This document shows, one piece after another, positions 22,802 to 35,170 of a stretch of 64,000 bases of DNA. The notes below the pieces were generated by a model, which saw only the letters and a program-made list of their open reading frames with translations, made no database searches and was not told the origin of the DNA. Each line of letters starts with the position of its first letter. Position 1 is the stretch's first letter. Origin of the DNA: Sipunculus nudus (taxonomy: Eukaryota > Annelida > Sipuncula > Golfingiida > Sipunculidae); NCBI GenBank assembly GCA_026874595.1, contig CM049310.1, positions 42,721,558-42,785,557 of the forward strand, in the 5' to 3' direction. The position numbers and the translations under genes were made by a program.

Positions 22802-22993
22802 CATTATCATCTATGGTACGCCTCCTGTTAGGTCTTATGGGTATTGGGTATTTGTCAGAGATGTCATTAGCTCTGCTCCAGGTGTATGTCGGTGCAGGAT
22901 TACTCGCCAGTGACTTCACATATACTTGCAAACTGTTTCCCTCTTTCACCTGGTAGTTACGGATACTGGGTTTTTCCTGATAATCATCTATGT
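22802..22993 (-). CDS. Copy A exon 4, Ig2 first half, GC donor
   Basis: 192 nt. Acceptor ACATCAG. Encodes RNYQVKEGNSLQVYVKSLAS and the YTW tryptophan. Valine stands where the first Ig cysteine is expected. The donor is G|GCAAAG, against G|GTAAAA in copy B: either a rare GC-AG intron or a splice-site mutation. Confidence 0.82.
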
Positions 22994-23268
22994 CTGATGT
23001 AAACAAAATACTGATCAAGTCATTTAATTGATCGAGTGACACACGATCCATGGAGCTAAGCATGATATCACGTAATGACTTCTTTGCATGACCGTCTGTT
23101 TGTTACATGAAACCAAGATAGCAAAGACGAGGGGTTTGAAAAATTAAATGATAATTTAATACTTTTGTTACAAGGTGGATATAAAAGTAATAATAAATAA
23201 CCGATATACTGAAGAAAGAACATTCATAATTTTAAGATGGATTTATAGATTTTTAGTGCTAAACTTAC

Positions 23269-23444
23269 AGGCTCTTGTGATGGTAGCAATTGGGGACATA
23301 GCTGTTCCATGGCTATTTGTTGCAAAACACTGGTATTTTCCTTCGCTTAACTTTCCAGGTCCACGTAATCTGTAGCCGCCATCAATATGAATGGCCCCCG
23401 TCCCAGAAAAGTCATAAGCTGCTCCATTTCTTTCCCATCTTATA
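23269..23444 (-). CDS. Copy A exon 3, Ig1 second half
   Basis: 176 nt. Acceptor TTACAG, donor T|GTAAGT. Contains IRWERNG, GGYRLRGPG and EGKYQCFATNSHGTAMS, the L1/neuroglian Ig1 signature. Confidence 0.9.
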
Positions 23445-23445
23445 C

Positions 23446-23671
23446 TGTAAATATTAAGATCAGCATATGAATATTTATAAATCCTGATATTGTAAATATA
23501 AAGATCAGCTTATGAATATTTATAAATCCTGATATTGTAAATATAAAGATCAGCTTATGAATATTTATAAATCCTGATATTGTAAATATAAAGATCAGCT
23601 TATGAATATTTATAAATCCTGATATTGTAAATATAAAGATCAGCTTATGAATATTTACAAATCATAAGGTT
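23446..23671. repeat. 45-bp tandem repeat, five units, abutting the exon 3 acceptor
   Basis: The unit begins TGTAAATATAAAGATCAGCT and ends AAATCCTGATAT. The array starts directly at the 3' splice site of exon 3 and runs into the intron. Copy B has only about two units (57386-57470). Confidence 0.93.
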
Positions 23672-24620
23672 GACAGTATTGTTCCCTTCTTATTCTGGGA
23701 GTACGAAGACAGTTTGCCATTAGATGATGTGACCTAGCATTGACAAGTCATTTACAGGAGCCAATTCCGATATATGACGTGTGTTAAAGCCAGCTATTAG
23801 CCTGTCTTATCTGTAGAATTTATGCGATTTCTGAATTATTCTGTGTATACATATTGATAAACAGCAGATAATTCCTGCTAAGAAAGATGTTCACACGTCC
23901 CTGTAACGGATATATAAGTTTGTCTATCCGGAAACGGTGGGTAAATACGGTCCATGTGATCAATCAGAAAAAAACACGTTAACTTGGATTGTAGGTTGCA
24001 TATGTGAGGAAGTTGAAAGTCACTAGTTGCAATCAAACTGCACAAATCTGGTTCATCTGACTTGTGGCTAGATGTCCTTGTTGACAATTTTTTATTATTA
24101 ATGTGATATAAAGATGTTATAAACTCCAGGGTGCAAACAAAACAAACAGTCTGCGTACCGGGGCGCTTTCTGATCTACTTTTAAGCTGAAAGACTTAAAA
24201 TATCGGAATAGTCCCCTTTAAAGGATCATGTATATCCACGACCTTCATAGACGACGAAAGAAAATATTTGACCATGTGTTAATTATTTTCCTCATAGACA
24301 CTCTGTTCCATTTTTTAAGAAAATTGCTAAATACTCTGAGAACATGGTCCGCTTCGTAGGTCACATACTTATGACGATACAAACCTGGCCCAAGCTTGTA
24401 TTTTATTCACAGATGCATAGACAGTCTAAGTGAATTGGACTGACCCGATGACATCAGACGGATGAACCTTTTTGATAATATCGCTTAGAAATCAGAGGAA
24501 AGATGGACCTTTACAAAGTCTGGTCTGATCATATTCGTTATGCAGGAATAATTAGCCGAACTTGTATAAAAAAACTATAAACAATCTCTTAAGAACGCTG
24601 TTCCTATTTTAATTACTTAC

Positions 24621-24729
24621 ATTGGGACCGGGATTCCTGATGCCTTGCATATGAGGTCTAGGTAATTTGTAGGACCAGGAACAAACGGCGTGTCTCCAAT
24701 GAAAATTTCGATTTTAGGAGGGCGACGCA
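24621..24729 (-). CDS. Copy A exon 2, Ig1 first half
   Basis: 109 nt. Acceptor TTCTTCAG, donor GTAAGT. Encodes RRPPKIEIFIGD and YLDLICKASGIPVP with the first Ig1 cysteine. Confidence 0.88.
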
Positions 24730-25196
24730 CTGAAGAAAAATGTGTTTTACGTTTTAATGTTAACGTGTTAAAAACATTATATCTCAAATATTTAATATAT
24801 TATGTTTTCTCTCAAAATCACAAGAAAGAATTAAACTGCACAGTTATACTATCAGTACAATCAAATTTGATTTAAAATGGTTTGATCATATATTTAAATA
24901 AAAAATAATTATCTAAAGAGACGTAATCAAAGCAAAAAATAATATTGTAAATAAAGAGATTACTGTAGTTGTATGCACGTTATCTCTTCTTCAACTACAA
25001 GTTTACTTTCAATTTTATTTAAAAATTTGTATGAATGCTTTAGTTATAGTATATGAAAACAAGATTTGTCGTTTAGGAACATGGTGGTAACAAATAATAC
25101 TGGGCTAAATCGTTCTTTTAAAGATTATCCCTACTCACTTTTTTTAATGTAATCATTTTATTAATGTGCTTAGAAAGAACGATGAAACCCACTTAC

Positions 25197-25260
25197 TGGG
25201 TTGTGAAAATACTGCAGTTGCTAAAATACAAAGAATGACTGAAACACCGTACAGGCCCAT
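25197..25260 (-). CDS. Copy A exon 1, signal peptide
   Basis: Begins at the ATG read from 25260 and encodes MGLYGVSVILCILATAVFSQ, a typical secretory signal peptide (hydrophobic core, AVFS cleavage region). Donor A|GTAAGT in phase 1 matches exon 2. The start is chosen because it is conserved with copy B. Confidence 0.88.
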
Positions 25261-25385
25261 GGTGATTCTACGCACGCTGTCACTATATGTAGAAGGATCT
25301 ACCAATCAGCGGCGTGTACGTTCCACTGGAACAGTGAAAACGTATTATGTTAGCGATGCCATTCTGTTTGAATAAATTAACTAGT
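25261..25385 (-). promoter_or_regulatory. Conserved upstream block of copy A
   Basis: About 120 bp upstream of the ATG is conserved with 59101-59225. It holds an inverted CCAAT box (CCAAT at 25302-25306 on the plus strand, ATTGG in gene sense) and a GCGATGCCATTCTGTTTG block. It may be 5' UTR and core promoter. No clear TATA box assigned. Confidence 0.3.
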
Positions 25386-25739
25386 GACCCATGTGCCATG
25401 ACGCTCAGTGGAATCTGACACACGGCTAAAGGCCTGTGTATTATTAGGTTTTAACACACCATAGGTATCAGACTGACAGTTGTAGTCTGTCATTCTCAAC
25501 AAAAGACCTAGTCTTTCATTCACCCTATGCACAACTATACATAATGATGGGTAAAAATAAAAAACACAGAGAGTTTCCATTATTAAGCATGATACCTATG
25601 GATACAATGTGCATGCCATTCAGAAAAATGAAAATATACCATTTCCAGGTCAGAGTAAATAGGTAACAACGTTGTATCACCTCTAACAAATCACATGATC
25701 CATATATGGTTATGGACAAAACATCCTATAAGCAATCAC

Positions 25740-28200
25740 AGTGACCTACCTAACGGTTTCGTTTCAAGACCTTTCCGTATGTGAAGTTTGAACTTCCTAG
25801 GTCGTGTGGTTACCACTTGTATCTTGTTAATGATAAACAACGGCTTTCAAGGTTTTCTTTACATACCTGATGAAATATAGGTCACAGTGACGTACGTTCT
25901 GGTTTCGATAGAGTGCCTCCTGGTAGAAGTTATCAGATGGGTCTTCCAGTTACAAATTGAGCCCGGTTGACAGTTTTGATTCTAATATTTCCGCTTCATA
26001 AGTCATAGGTCAAAGTGACCTACTTTTCCACAGAGAATCTATCAGAACCTGTCAGCAAGTGAAGTTCCTGTGCCTCATGGTTTGGAATTGTGCCCTGTTA
26101 ACGGACTTACAGATGTATCCTGATGTTTGCTTCATAACTCAGAGAAAATAGGTCACAGTGACATATGTTCTGGTTTCGAGCTCTTTCGGTTACAATGTGT
26201 GCCCTGTTCACAGTCTGACATATGGATTATGATGTTTTCACTGCGAAATATTTGTTACAGTGGCCTACCGTTTTATTTCCACAGAGAACCTGTCAGTGCC
26301 TGTCAGTGTGTGAAGTTTGAACTTCCTGTGTGTTAAGTATACGGTGTATGCCCTGTAAACGGAGGGAGAGACGGACGCATATATAGACAGACGACGGACA
26401 AAGGCCCATCCCTATAGCTTAGATGACATTCAGTCAGCTGAGCTAAAAAGAATATGAGCTTTAAACATACAATTTTTTAACTCAAAATAAATTTATAACT
26501 TTCGTTTATAAAGTCAGCTAAAGTCAAGTTGTTCCCGTGCGCAAAAACGACAAACCTACCAACGAAGGCAAAACAATTTTACTTCCTGAAGGATGTGAAT
26601 AAAATAAGTAAATCTTTTTCTTCTATGATGCAATAGTTTAAAAGATGACTTGATGTATAGTAAGTCTTATAAATTGAGAAAAATGCAGCCACGTCTCTTA
26701 AAGCTTGTTGTTTCTCGTCCGATTTCTACAAAATACTGGATCTTAATCAGATTCGAAGTCAACTGTAACGAATCATGAAATCTGTCCTAAAGGGTGCTCA
26801 AATCATGTTCGCTCACATATCTTGGAGAATATAGGTAACCGTGGCCTAATTTCAGGTTTCCACAGAGATTTATTCAGGACTTCCCTGAATGTCATGTTAG
26901 AAGAATCTAGGCCAAATGGATACAATTCGTGCCCCATCTGACTCACTAGGTACTAAAATCATGTTTTTGGCATGTAGTTTGCAAAATATAGGTCACCATG
27001 ACCTAATTTCAGGTTTTCAAGGAGATTTGCCATGGACCTCCCTAAAGATGTACTGTTAGATGTTTCTATGTCTACCAGTTCAGGTGTGTACCCAGTTAAC
27101 GACCGGACTGCTTGATTTGAAAGTCTCGAAAATAGAAAAAAAATGCGTAAAAAATAAGGGTGGCGTCACCGGTCTTTAGGAACTGATGAAGCGACCCATG
27201 CTCTGTATACATATAAAGAATGATAGCAATCAGTGCACTATTATTCAGCTACATGAGTTTATGTATCAAATACTTAATTATTCTGGGGTGCAATGGAAGG
27301 CCACCTAACTCAGAGCGTATAAGTTGCAGGGACTTAATTTCAGTTGCCCAGAGAGATTTTTCAAAGAAGTCCCAAGTTATTCCAGGTGCAACAATAAAGT
27401 TTTGTGCCCTGCTTGAGTGCTTAAAATCATGTTATTGGCCAGAAGCTCACAGATTAGGGTCTCCATGACCTAATTTCATGTGTCCATGGAGGTTTGCCCA
27501 AGACTTTCCTGGATGTTACGTTAGAAGATGCTAGTGGTTGCAATTAGTGCTCCATCTGACTCATTTGGTGCTCAAAATCATGTTTTCCGCCTGCATTTCG
27601 CAAAATATAGGTCACCATGTCCCACAGTTACAAGTTTCTAGATCTAACGATTACGACTGGTGTCATTTTAACGGCTGTACTGCTTTATTTGAAGGTTTAA
27701 AGGGACATGAAGGTGCGTAAAAATCCGATTAAATACAGGTGGCGTCAATAATTGTCAGGAGGTCCAGCGATTACGATTTGTGCCGTGTTAACGGACGACC
27801 GGGCGGACGGACGACGGACAAAATGTGGTCGCTCTAGCTCAGATGACTCTCAATCAGCTGAGGTAAATATTGATCAAAGTATTGACCTGCGCAATTTACC
27901 AGACACATTCATGTGCTACAGTCAAGCCCATATATTACAAATCTTAGTGTTTAGAGTATATTTCAGTATATTTAGAGTATATTTGAAAATATGTAAATCT
28001 AACCTTTCTTCACTCGTCAGGGCTTAAGATATTTGTTTTAATTATTTCGGGGAGGGGGGGGGGGGAGGGATACTTAAGAGCCCCATAGCTCGGAGGATAT
28101 TGGTCGCAGTGACCTAATTTTAAAATATTCTAGGAGGATTTTAAATGGACTTCCAAGGGTTTTAGATAGAATTTTCTAGGTCATTCGGTTACAAGGAGTG
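25740..28200. repeat. Diverged array with AGGTCA-type palindromes
   Basis: Units of about 130-200 bp share an ATAGGTCACAGTGACCTAAT-like core, TTTCAGGTTTCCACAGAGAT-like text, an AAGTTCCTAGGT-like block and a GTGCCCTGTTAACGGAC-like block. Sub-arrays end with ACGGACGACGGACAAA and AGTCAGCTGAGCTAAAA (near 26390-26450 and 27800-27865). Perfect AGGTCANNNTGACCT palindromes occur at 26007-26021 and 26990-27004, with near matches at 25879, 26150, 27609 and 28102. Part of it (26460-26640) aligns with 61860-62060 in copy B. No coding exon. Confidence 0.7.
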
Positions 28201-29330
28201 GTCAGCTGAATTGAAAAAAAAATAAGAACTCTGAATAATGATCAAATTTTAATACCTTCTCAATTTACTATACACAGCCATGTGCCGCAGAGAAGACCAT
28301 ATATTACAATTCTTAGTGTATATAGTATATAAAAAATGTAAATCTAACCTTTCGTCACTCGTCGTCTATCTCTTTGCACGTGATACACAAAGGATTTTTT
28401 TTTCTATCAGGGCCTGAACTCTGCCAACTTGTTACATGTATCGGAGCTGATTCCTCATAATAGGAAAATCACAACAGAACCAGGAAGATTCTCATGAACG
28501 CCAAACCCGGTACTAAACATACGCGAAGCAAAGATTTTCCTGATAAGTATTCGTATCCTTCACGCGCATGTAGCTTTCACAGTCCAGTATAATTATTTGT
28601 TGTCCCTTTTTATAGTTAGGAGCTGATGCGAATCTTCTAAAACATCACACTGTTGCGCATTACAGCAACTGTGGTCAGACCACTGCTTTTGCTAAACGCT
28701 GACGACAGATAAATGATTTTTGCCATCATGCATGCAGTGTATTATAACGCTGGTGCCTTTTCTAGCAAAAAAAAAAAAAACACCTATTGTTTCGTGGCTA
28801 CCCATTATGTATAGCTCTTTAAGTACTATTGGCCATCACTTTGGCCGCAATCTTGGATTGTTCATGGAGCGGCTCATTTTTTAGTGCACTCTGTAAACCA
28901 ATGCGACGGCGCACCGTCTGTTAAAGGTTATCTCAACAGCCGCCGCGGTTGTCATTATGGCCCCTTGCAGAATTATTAATCATGTGATGAATATATAGGA
29001 AAAAGCTTATGTTGATCTTGTTTCTGTAGCTGAAATGGTCTTTTCTGTTTTCCCAAGATATCTCATTAAGTATTATTCTTTGACTTTCTTATCTTAATCA
29101 GCATTTTCTGAGAAGAAGGGGAAAAATGAGAATAAATTCAGTCAGTCTGTTTTCGAGATGACATCTTTGCCCAATTTAATATTTTTATTCCATCGCAAAT
29201 TGGACAATGTGATGTGTATTGCCTACAATATTCAATGTCTGTTCTCAAATATCTCAGAAACACCTGCACCCTTATATAACTACATGTGACTGCTATGTGA
29301 TTTTGAGCTGCGCGTCGCGCCACCTATGTT
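28200..29330. other. Non-coding upstream part of duplication copy A
   Basis: Aligns in pieces with 62270-62760 and 63780-64000. No coding exon seen. The minus-strand frame at 29138-29323 has no conserved frame in copy B and is not a gene. Confidence 0.55.
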
Positions 29331-29805
29331 AACCTACTCCCTGTGGGCTTAATAGTGTATCTGTTTTATCCAATGTATGTAATAAAATATTTATATATTA
29401 GTTTTCATACAATAGTCAATAATTCCTTGGAGGAAAAGTAGAAATTTAACTACATACAGTTTACATCCAAGGAATAACTGCAGCTATCAACATGTTACAA
29501 GTAAGATGATTTTAGCCATAAATAGTTCCTCCTGAGTTGGCCTGCTGCTGAAATGGTATATTTACTTTCACTTTCATTTAATGATCACCAATCATAATAC
29601 ACAGTATGGCACAGGGTGAACATGACGTTTTTGGCCACCGGATTTTATTTTCATTATTACATCTAATACAATAACAAGGAACGCTTTATTTATTTATTAA
29701 CTTATCAACCTATTGATAACAGTCAAAGGCACTGGTCATTGTTTAAATGACATCATTAACAGTTTAAAAGCAGAAGTGATGTTTGTCTTTTTGTTGTGTG
29801 TACAT
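29331..29805. other. Non-coding stretch
   Basis: AT-rich, nothing recognised. Confidence 0.4.
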
Positions 29806-30674
29806 TGTTACAGGTGCCACTTTTATTGTGTGCAGCGGTCTTACAGATGTTTGTTTTATTGTGCACACGGATGTTCCATGTGTTGTTGGCATATTGTTTG
29901 TGTGCCACGCGTAGCTCGTGTTGTAGCGGCCTCGCCCGGCCGGATGTTGCAGGCTCGGTTTAATCCGCATTGATTGAACCCTAGATACACAGCGTTCTTT
30001 GTTCTAGTATGTTCCTTGAACGTGTGTACTGTGTAAGATTCTTTAGATTGTTCGAGCAATGGAAGGTTCTCGGCTGGAGGTGAGAAGTTATGAATAGGGG
30101 GCTGTGAGCCGAGAGATAGGTGAGAGAATATTCCAGTGGACACAGAAGCGTGTATGTCAGTTTGTGGGACCTATTCCGATATGTGCGGCAATTATGTTTT
30201 TTCTTCGGATTTTCTCCTGGGTTTTGTGACGAGTCTTGTTTGGTCTTCAGTTACTTTCTTGATTGTTACAAGAGCTTTACATTGGACTGTTATTCTCCGA
30301 GAGAATTTTTGTGAACTTTTCATCCGGCTTTTACATTTAAAAGGACTTATCGCTGTGACAGTGTCACAGTGGTGGTATCCAGGTTCTGTGTACTTTGTTT
30401 ATTTTACTGTGTGATTGTATTGATTTGTTGTTATACTGCTGTTATACTGTGTAATTGTATTGATTTCGTGTATTGTAATGTTAGGGTTGTTTTAAGAATA
30501 AATTATAGTTATTTGTTAACAAACAAAAAAAAAAAAAAAACACTGACTTTCTTTATTCATTCACCTAGACATTTCACGTTGCCTAGTGTTACAGAATCTG
30601 ATTTTCTTTTATCTCCTTGACAAAATTTATGTTCATCAGGCATACGTGATCTGTTGATATTAGGTTCCGTAACA
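29806..30674 (+). mobile_element. LTR-like sequence (solo LTR candidate) 1
   Basis: Begins TGTTACAG and ends CCGTAACA, giving TG...CA ends with an inverted TGTTAC/GTAACA pair. An AATAAA signal lies at 30497-30502, followed by an A-rich run and a U5-like tail. The last 300 bp match 41550-42350 closely, the rest loosely. The plus-strand frames inside are shadows. No primer-binding site or internal coding region follows, so a solo LTR is most likely. A generic long repeat is the alternative. Confidence 0.55.
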
Positions 30675-32100
30675 TAACATCTCGTCTGGCAGGCTTAATA
30701 GTTTTGAAAATTTATTAGGCCATGACCTAGACACATTGTTTTATCATACATTGTTTACAAGATTACATACTGTTTACAATACATTGTTTACAGGATTTAT
30801 CTCAGTGGTTTTATATTATGAATATAAGACTATTATTTATATAGTTATCTTTAATAATATATAATTTTTGTGCTGTTGAAATCAACAAAATTATATCCAG
30901 TACCACTGGACGGATCTTACTTTTCACAATTTGACTTTCAAAATCCCTCGTTTATGTCATTTTTCTTAGTCTCGAAATGAATTTGCCCTTCTGTTACGAC
31001 ATTACTGATAACAATTCATTTTATCTATCATATCAGTCAATTAGTTTCTCTTTATCATTGATTGTACATGTATTCGGATATCACAATGTACGTTTTAGTT
31101 AAAACAACTTGTACGGAGATTAAATATTTCATGGGGCTAAACAGAAAGCACAGTCATACTTTCGGTGCCGCTGTTGGGGATGGTTTGTTGGTTGAAAGCT
31201 GTGCTTTTGCTCCTTGCCGGGTAAGGGACATGAGAAAAAATTGCTAAAATGTGAACCAACAATGTTTGCATGAAAAAAGGCTTGCTACATATGTAAAATA
31301 CCAAAATGGTTCCTCTAACATTAAAACGTAAAACAATTATCTCGCACAAAAAAATTAGTTCTGTATTACCCATGAAGGCTGACCTACTGATCATTTGACA
31401 TAATCGGAAGTTTGAGTCTTCTTTTGTTAGGAGTAGTCAAATTGTTTACTTGAATGATTTGTCAGATGGATAGATGGATAGATAAAGAGACAGACACACC
31501 CATATTCTTCTCTAGTGGTACAAGTTGCATATGTATATAACCAAAATCTATAAACGGTTCATATTTTTCAAGTTGCATGATATATGATGTATGAGTGTAA
31601 AAACTGTGCATGCATGATAACTGGAATTATTATTGCAATCACAGTGTCCCAAACGCTCTGTTTTTGATTGCCTGTGGGATTGCCTTACGTTTATGGCGTA
31701 CTTTATAGTTCACAGGAATCTCCAAGTACTTCCCCTTGTTATACTTGATGAAACCGTGAATTTCTCACATATGACAATACTGGAAAAGCACGAGTTACTC
31801 TTAATTATTTCATTAAAGATAATTCCTGAAATTAAATAGATCATTTCAACTGCAAAATCATGTTAATTTCAGCAGTTTACTATTTTCCCATGGCTGCTAT
31901 ATTGAAATTTCACAAATTGGCACAAGACAGTTTTGAAAAGAATTGTTGGACCGACTCTCGTAAACAAGTGAAACCAACGTTAATGATTATCAAGTGCTGA
32001 AAATAAACCAAATCGAGGTCTGTTGAAGCTTGTCCATAAAAGTAATCATGGAACCTTTATCTATAAGGAAACGAAAATATGTGGGAAAATTATAAAAAAT
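30675..32100. other. Non-coding stretch
   Basis: AT-rich DNA with a short GATA/GATG run near 31467-31485. ORFs (31062-31247, 31633-31839) have no domain or partner. Nothing recognised. Confidence 0.4.
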
Positions 32101-33370
32101 AAAATGACCCAAAAATATAAAGGGTTCTTGCGTTTAAGGTGGGCCATATGTAAGTCAAGTTTGAAATCCATATGTCAATCCAAACTGGAATTATCATCAG
32201 AAAACAAATATGACGGACATACATTAAACCCAAACAGAAGGACAGACGGACAGACAGGGTGATTACGACAGGGCATCCGCTTACTCAAGTGGGGCCTCAT
32301 AACAAACAAGGTTTTAGGACACTAGATGAAACTACAGTTGAAAATTTTATATTATCAATATAATTTGGCGGTCTCAAAATAAAGGGTAAACTATCTCGTA
32401 AAAACAGAAAAAATACAGTTGGCGCCACCCTACTTCAAGAACTGAAAATACAAGTCACAATCAATAAACACACTAGGTTTAAGGACACTAGATGATGATT
32501 TGAGGGTAAAAAAAAAAAGGGGGGGGGGGAGGGGGTAAATTGTAAAAATTAGAAAAAAAATGCAAGTGGTGCCACCAATTTTTGGAAAGTGACAACCTTA
32601 GTCATGGTCAACATTCAAGTCAAGATTCAGAGCAATACATGCATTAATTGTCAAGATACTGGGGGGGGGGGGGGGGGTTGTTTCAAATTTTTAATTATCC
32701 TGGGAGGTACTGGCGAGCCCCAAAGCTCACACAATATAGGTTACAGTGACCTCATTTCAGGTTTCCAAGGAGAGATTTATGAACCTCTCTGGATATTCAG
32801 TTACAGGTTTCTAGGTCTAATGGTGTCAAACGTACCAGTCTAACAGACAGACAGGCGGACGATGGAAGCAGACTGATCACGATAGCCAAGTTGACTTACA
32901 GTCAGTTGAGCTAAAAAGTCTCTATAGCTCCAACTATTCTAATGTAAAGTGAGTAAACATTTTTTCTGATTTTTTAAAAAGTGCATGATGTTCGGGCCCT
33001 TAACTTCAAGAAATTACACTATACTGACCCACTTGCTGATATGTAAATCGGTAATATTTATAGAGAAACAAGTATTTTAAAAAAAATTAAAAAACAGAGC
33101 AGTGGTTTTGATAATAGGCAGTTTTGAAGCGTAACAATGGGTTTTTAATGGGAAATCGAGGTTTTCCTTAGTATCCCGGAGGGACAAAGACTTACTGACC
33201 AAATTTTTGGTATGGTTGGAGATTCTGGGGACATCTTACTGTATGCTTAATTTTGGATTCATATGTCAAATGGTTTCAAAACGTGCCCAGTTAACGGACG
33301 TGCGGTCGGCCCGACGGATGGCAGGACGGAAGACTGACAAAGGAACATGACTACTGTGGTTGCCTTCTTA
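32100..33370. repeat. Dispersed repeat region related to the 25.7-28.2 kb array
   Basis: Contains TTGGCGCCACCC (32419-32430), a GTGGTGCCACC variant near 32566, an AGGTTACAGTGACCT palindrome (32738-32752) and CAGTCAGTTGAGCTAAAAA at about 32900. Another ACGGACG-type end lies near 33300-33330. G runs occur at about 32519-32535 and 32661-32677. No gene. Confidence 0.55.
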
Positions 33371-33568
33371 TTTGGGAGGGTTTTAATTTCGCGATATTCG
33401 CGAATGTGAAATAATCCCTTATTTGAAACCTACGGGAATAAGGTAACATCACATGACGCAGGTACGAAAAAAATGTTAATTACCTTGCACAACCTAATTT
33501 TGCGACATATTTTTTTATATATATATGAAACAGACTGTTGTGAATTAACAGTGTTGTTTTTCCTCAGA

Positions 33569-33569
33569 G

Positions 33570-33651
<82 letters not shown>
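33569..33651. repeat. (TA)n microsatellite
   Basis: About 80 bp of TA with one interruption. Confidence 0.95.
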
Positions 33652-33652
<1 letters not shown>

Positions 33653-33659
33653 CTAGAAT

Positions 33660-35170
33660 ACGGGTTACAGGTATCCGCCAAATAACAGAGGCATAAAATC
33701 TTTCCTGGAATGACAGCCTTCCACATTCGTGGCATCAGAGGTGCCAAAGTATCCAAAGACACAAAGGATGGACGAAACTAAATGGCAAGTTAGGTGACAC
33801 CATCTGTCATGTGTACAAGATCACGCCATCCTAGATAGGGACAAACGAAATTCAGGCCGATCCATTGAACCACTTAAGAGATAGATGCATAAATGTATAT
33901 CACAATACATTATTGTAGAATTCGCTACCTGTCTCATATATGAGAAAGCTTTCCAAGCTGTAAAGACATGCAAAATTTTAGGCCCTTGAATTGAACGACT
34001 TCTGGAACACGTGTGATTCTAGTTGGCTCCGCCAGTCATGTATGTAAGATCAATCATTCCAAGATCTATGTACATGCAAATCAACAGGCGGATACATGAA
34101 ACCCTTCATGAAATAAATGCCTGAGTGTATTTTATAAAATTTGGTAGGAGCCACCAATCTTGTCTACAAAATTGAGCAATCCAAGAACTATCAACATGCA
34201 CAATTTCAGGCCAATACATCAGATTCCTCTAAAATTAAATTAATTAATGTATTATACAAATAGGATTGTAGACAGTATTGCACACGGAACAGATGGATAA
34301 ATATGCAAAATATCAGGTCGATACGCCAAACTAACTCTTGAGAAAAGTGAATCCATGTATTTTGGTGATTGTAGGTGGCGCCACATGTCAGGTTTAAGGA
34401 AAAGCTACCCAAGACGGAAAAACTTGTAAAATAAACATGCTAAAATCTCTTCAGATGTGTGCAATATTCACCAAAACAGATCTATCTATGGACGCTATGC
34501 GGAAATGATATTGGTGTAAGTCTTGCACACGAGAAGGCAACTCAAGATGGTTAAACATGCAAATTATCGGGCCGATGCAACAAACCCCTCTTGAGGAAAG
34601 AGCATCCATGTACTCTTCGAAAACGGATATTAGTTAGTGCCACCTGTCTGGTTCACTATAAAGCTATCCAACACGAATAAACATGTTAAATATACATGCA
34701 AATATGTCTTCAGATGTTAGCAATTTTTAACAAAACTGTAAAGACATGCGTAATGAGGAACTGATGGAAGGTGGTGCCGCCAGGCTCATGTATGAGATTA
34801 AGGTATAAAAGATCTACGGACTTTTTCATCAAAACATCAAACATGCATTAAGATAAATGCATGAATGCATTCTACGAATGTGGCCCCGGCTTTCATGTGT
34901 ACAACAAATCTATCCAAGATGGATAGACATGCCAAATCTCAGGCAATACCTTGAACCACTCCTGAATGATTTCAACTCAAGGCAAACGCATGTAAATGCA
35001 CAACGGGAAAATAAGTGCTTGAGTACAAGATGGAAGGTATCAGTGATCTATGGACATGCACAGTTTCAGTCTTATTCATTGAACCACTCACGTATATGTG
35101 CTATTATCACTAGAAAAAGACGCACAGATGGACACCAAGCGAAAGATTTATAGGTGGCGCCACCAAACTT
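33660..35170. repeat. Diverged tandem array, unit about 120-150 bp
   Basis: Repeated order of a GTAGGTGGCGCCACxTGTCA block, an AAGATCAAGCAATCCAAGAT-like block, ACATGCAAAATTTCAGGCCG-like text and GAACCACTCTTGAGATAAAT-like text. Palindromic cores are at 34373-34386 and 35152-35164. Around ten degenerate units. The plus-strand frame at 34857-35153 is a shadow of the repeat. Confidence 0.7.

Larger units (their letters stand above)
16955..25260 (-). pseudogene. L1CAM/neuroglian-like five-Ig gene, copy A (probably degenerate)
   Basis: Ten exons on the minus strand encode a signal peptide and five Ig domains, paralogous exon by exon to the copy at 51854-59100. L1-family proteins are cell-surface adhesion molecules with six Ig and several fibronectin-III domains; only Ig1-Ig5 are visible here. 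Exons 1-9 are open and phase-compatible. Exon 10 has lost one base at 17093-17094 (GG versus GGG in the paralogue), giving an in-frame TGA at 17071-17073. Its donor is shifted by substitution, exon 4 ends at GC instead of GT, and exon 8 has lost its good donor. It could still be expressed if the lost base is an assembly error. No 3' exons were found between 16955 and position 1. Confidence 0.65.
16373..29330. repeat. Segmental duplication, copy A
   Basis: Matches 50112-64000 in the same order and orientation across exons, introns and upstream DNA. Landmarks: TTAAAGTGATAATATAT at 16373/50112; the Ig5 exon at 17.1/52.0 kb; the signal exon at 25.2/59.1 kb; a GTCTGTCATTCTCAACAAAA block near 25.48/59.34 kb; CTAACCTTTCGTCACTCGTC near 28.35/62.41 kb; and CATTTTCTGAGAxGAAGGGG near 29.10/63.80 kb. 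Exon 3 of the two copies differs at roughly one position in fourteen by eye. Insertions unique to one copy interrupt the alignment. Confidence 0.9.

Noticed and set aside
30120-30620. Hydrophobic membrane-protein-like ORFs
   Set aside because: They lie in the LTR-like sequence and the frame is not kept in the related copy at 41.5-42.35 kb.
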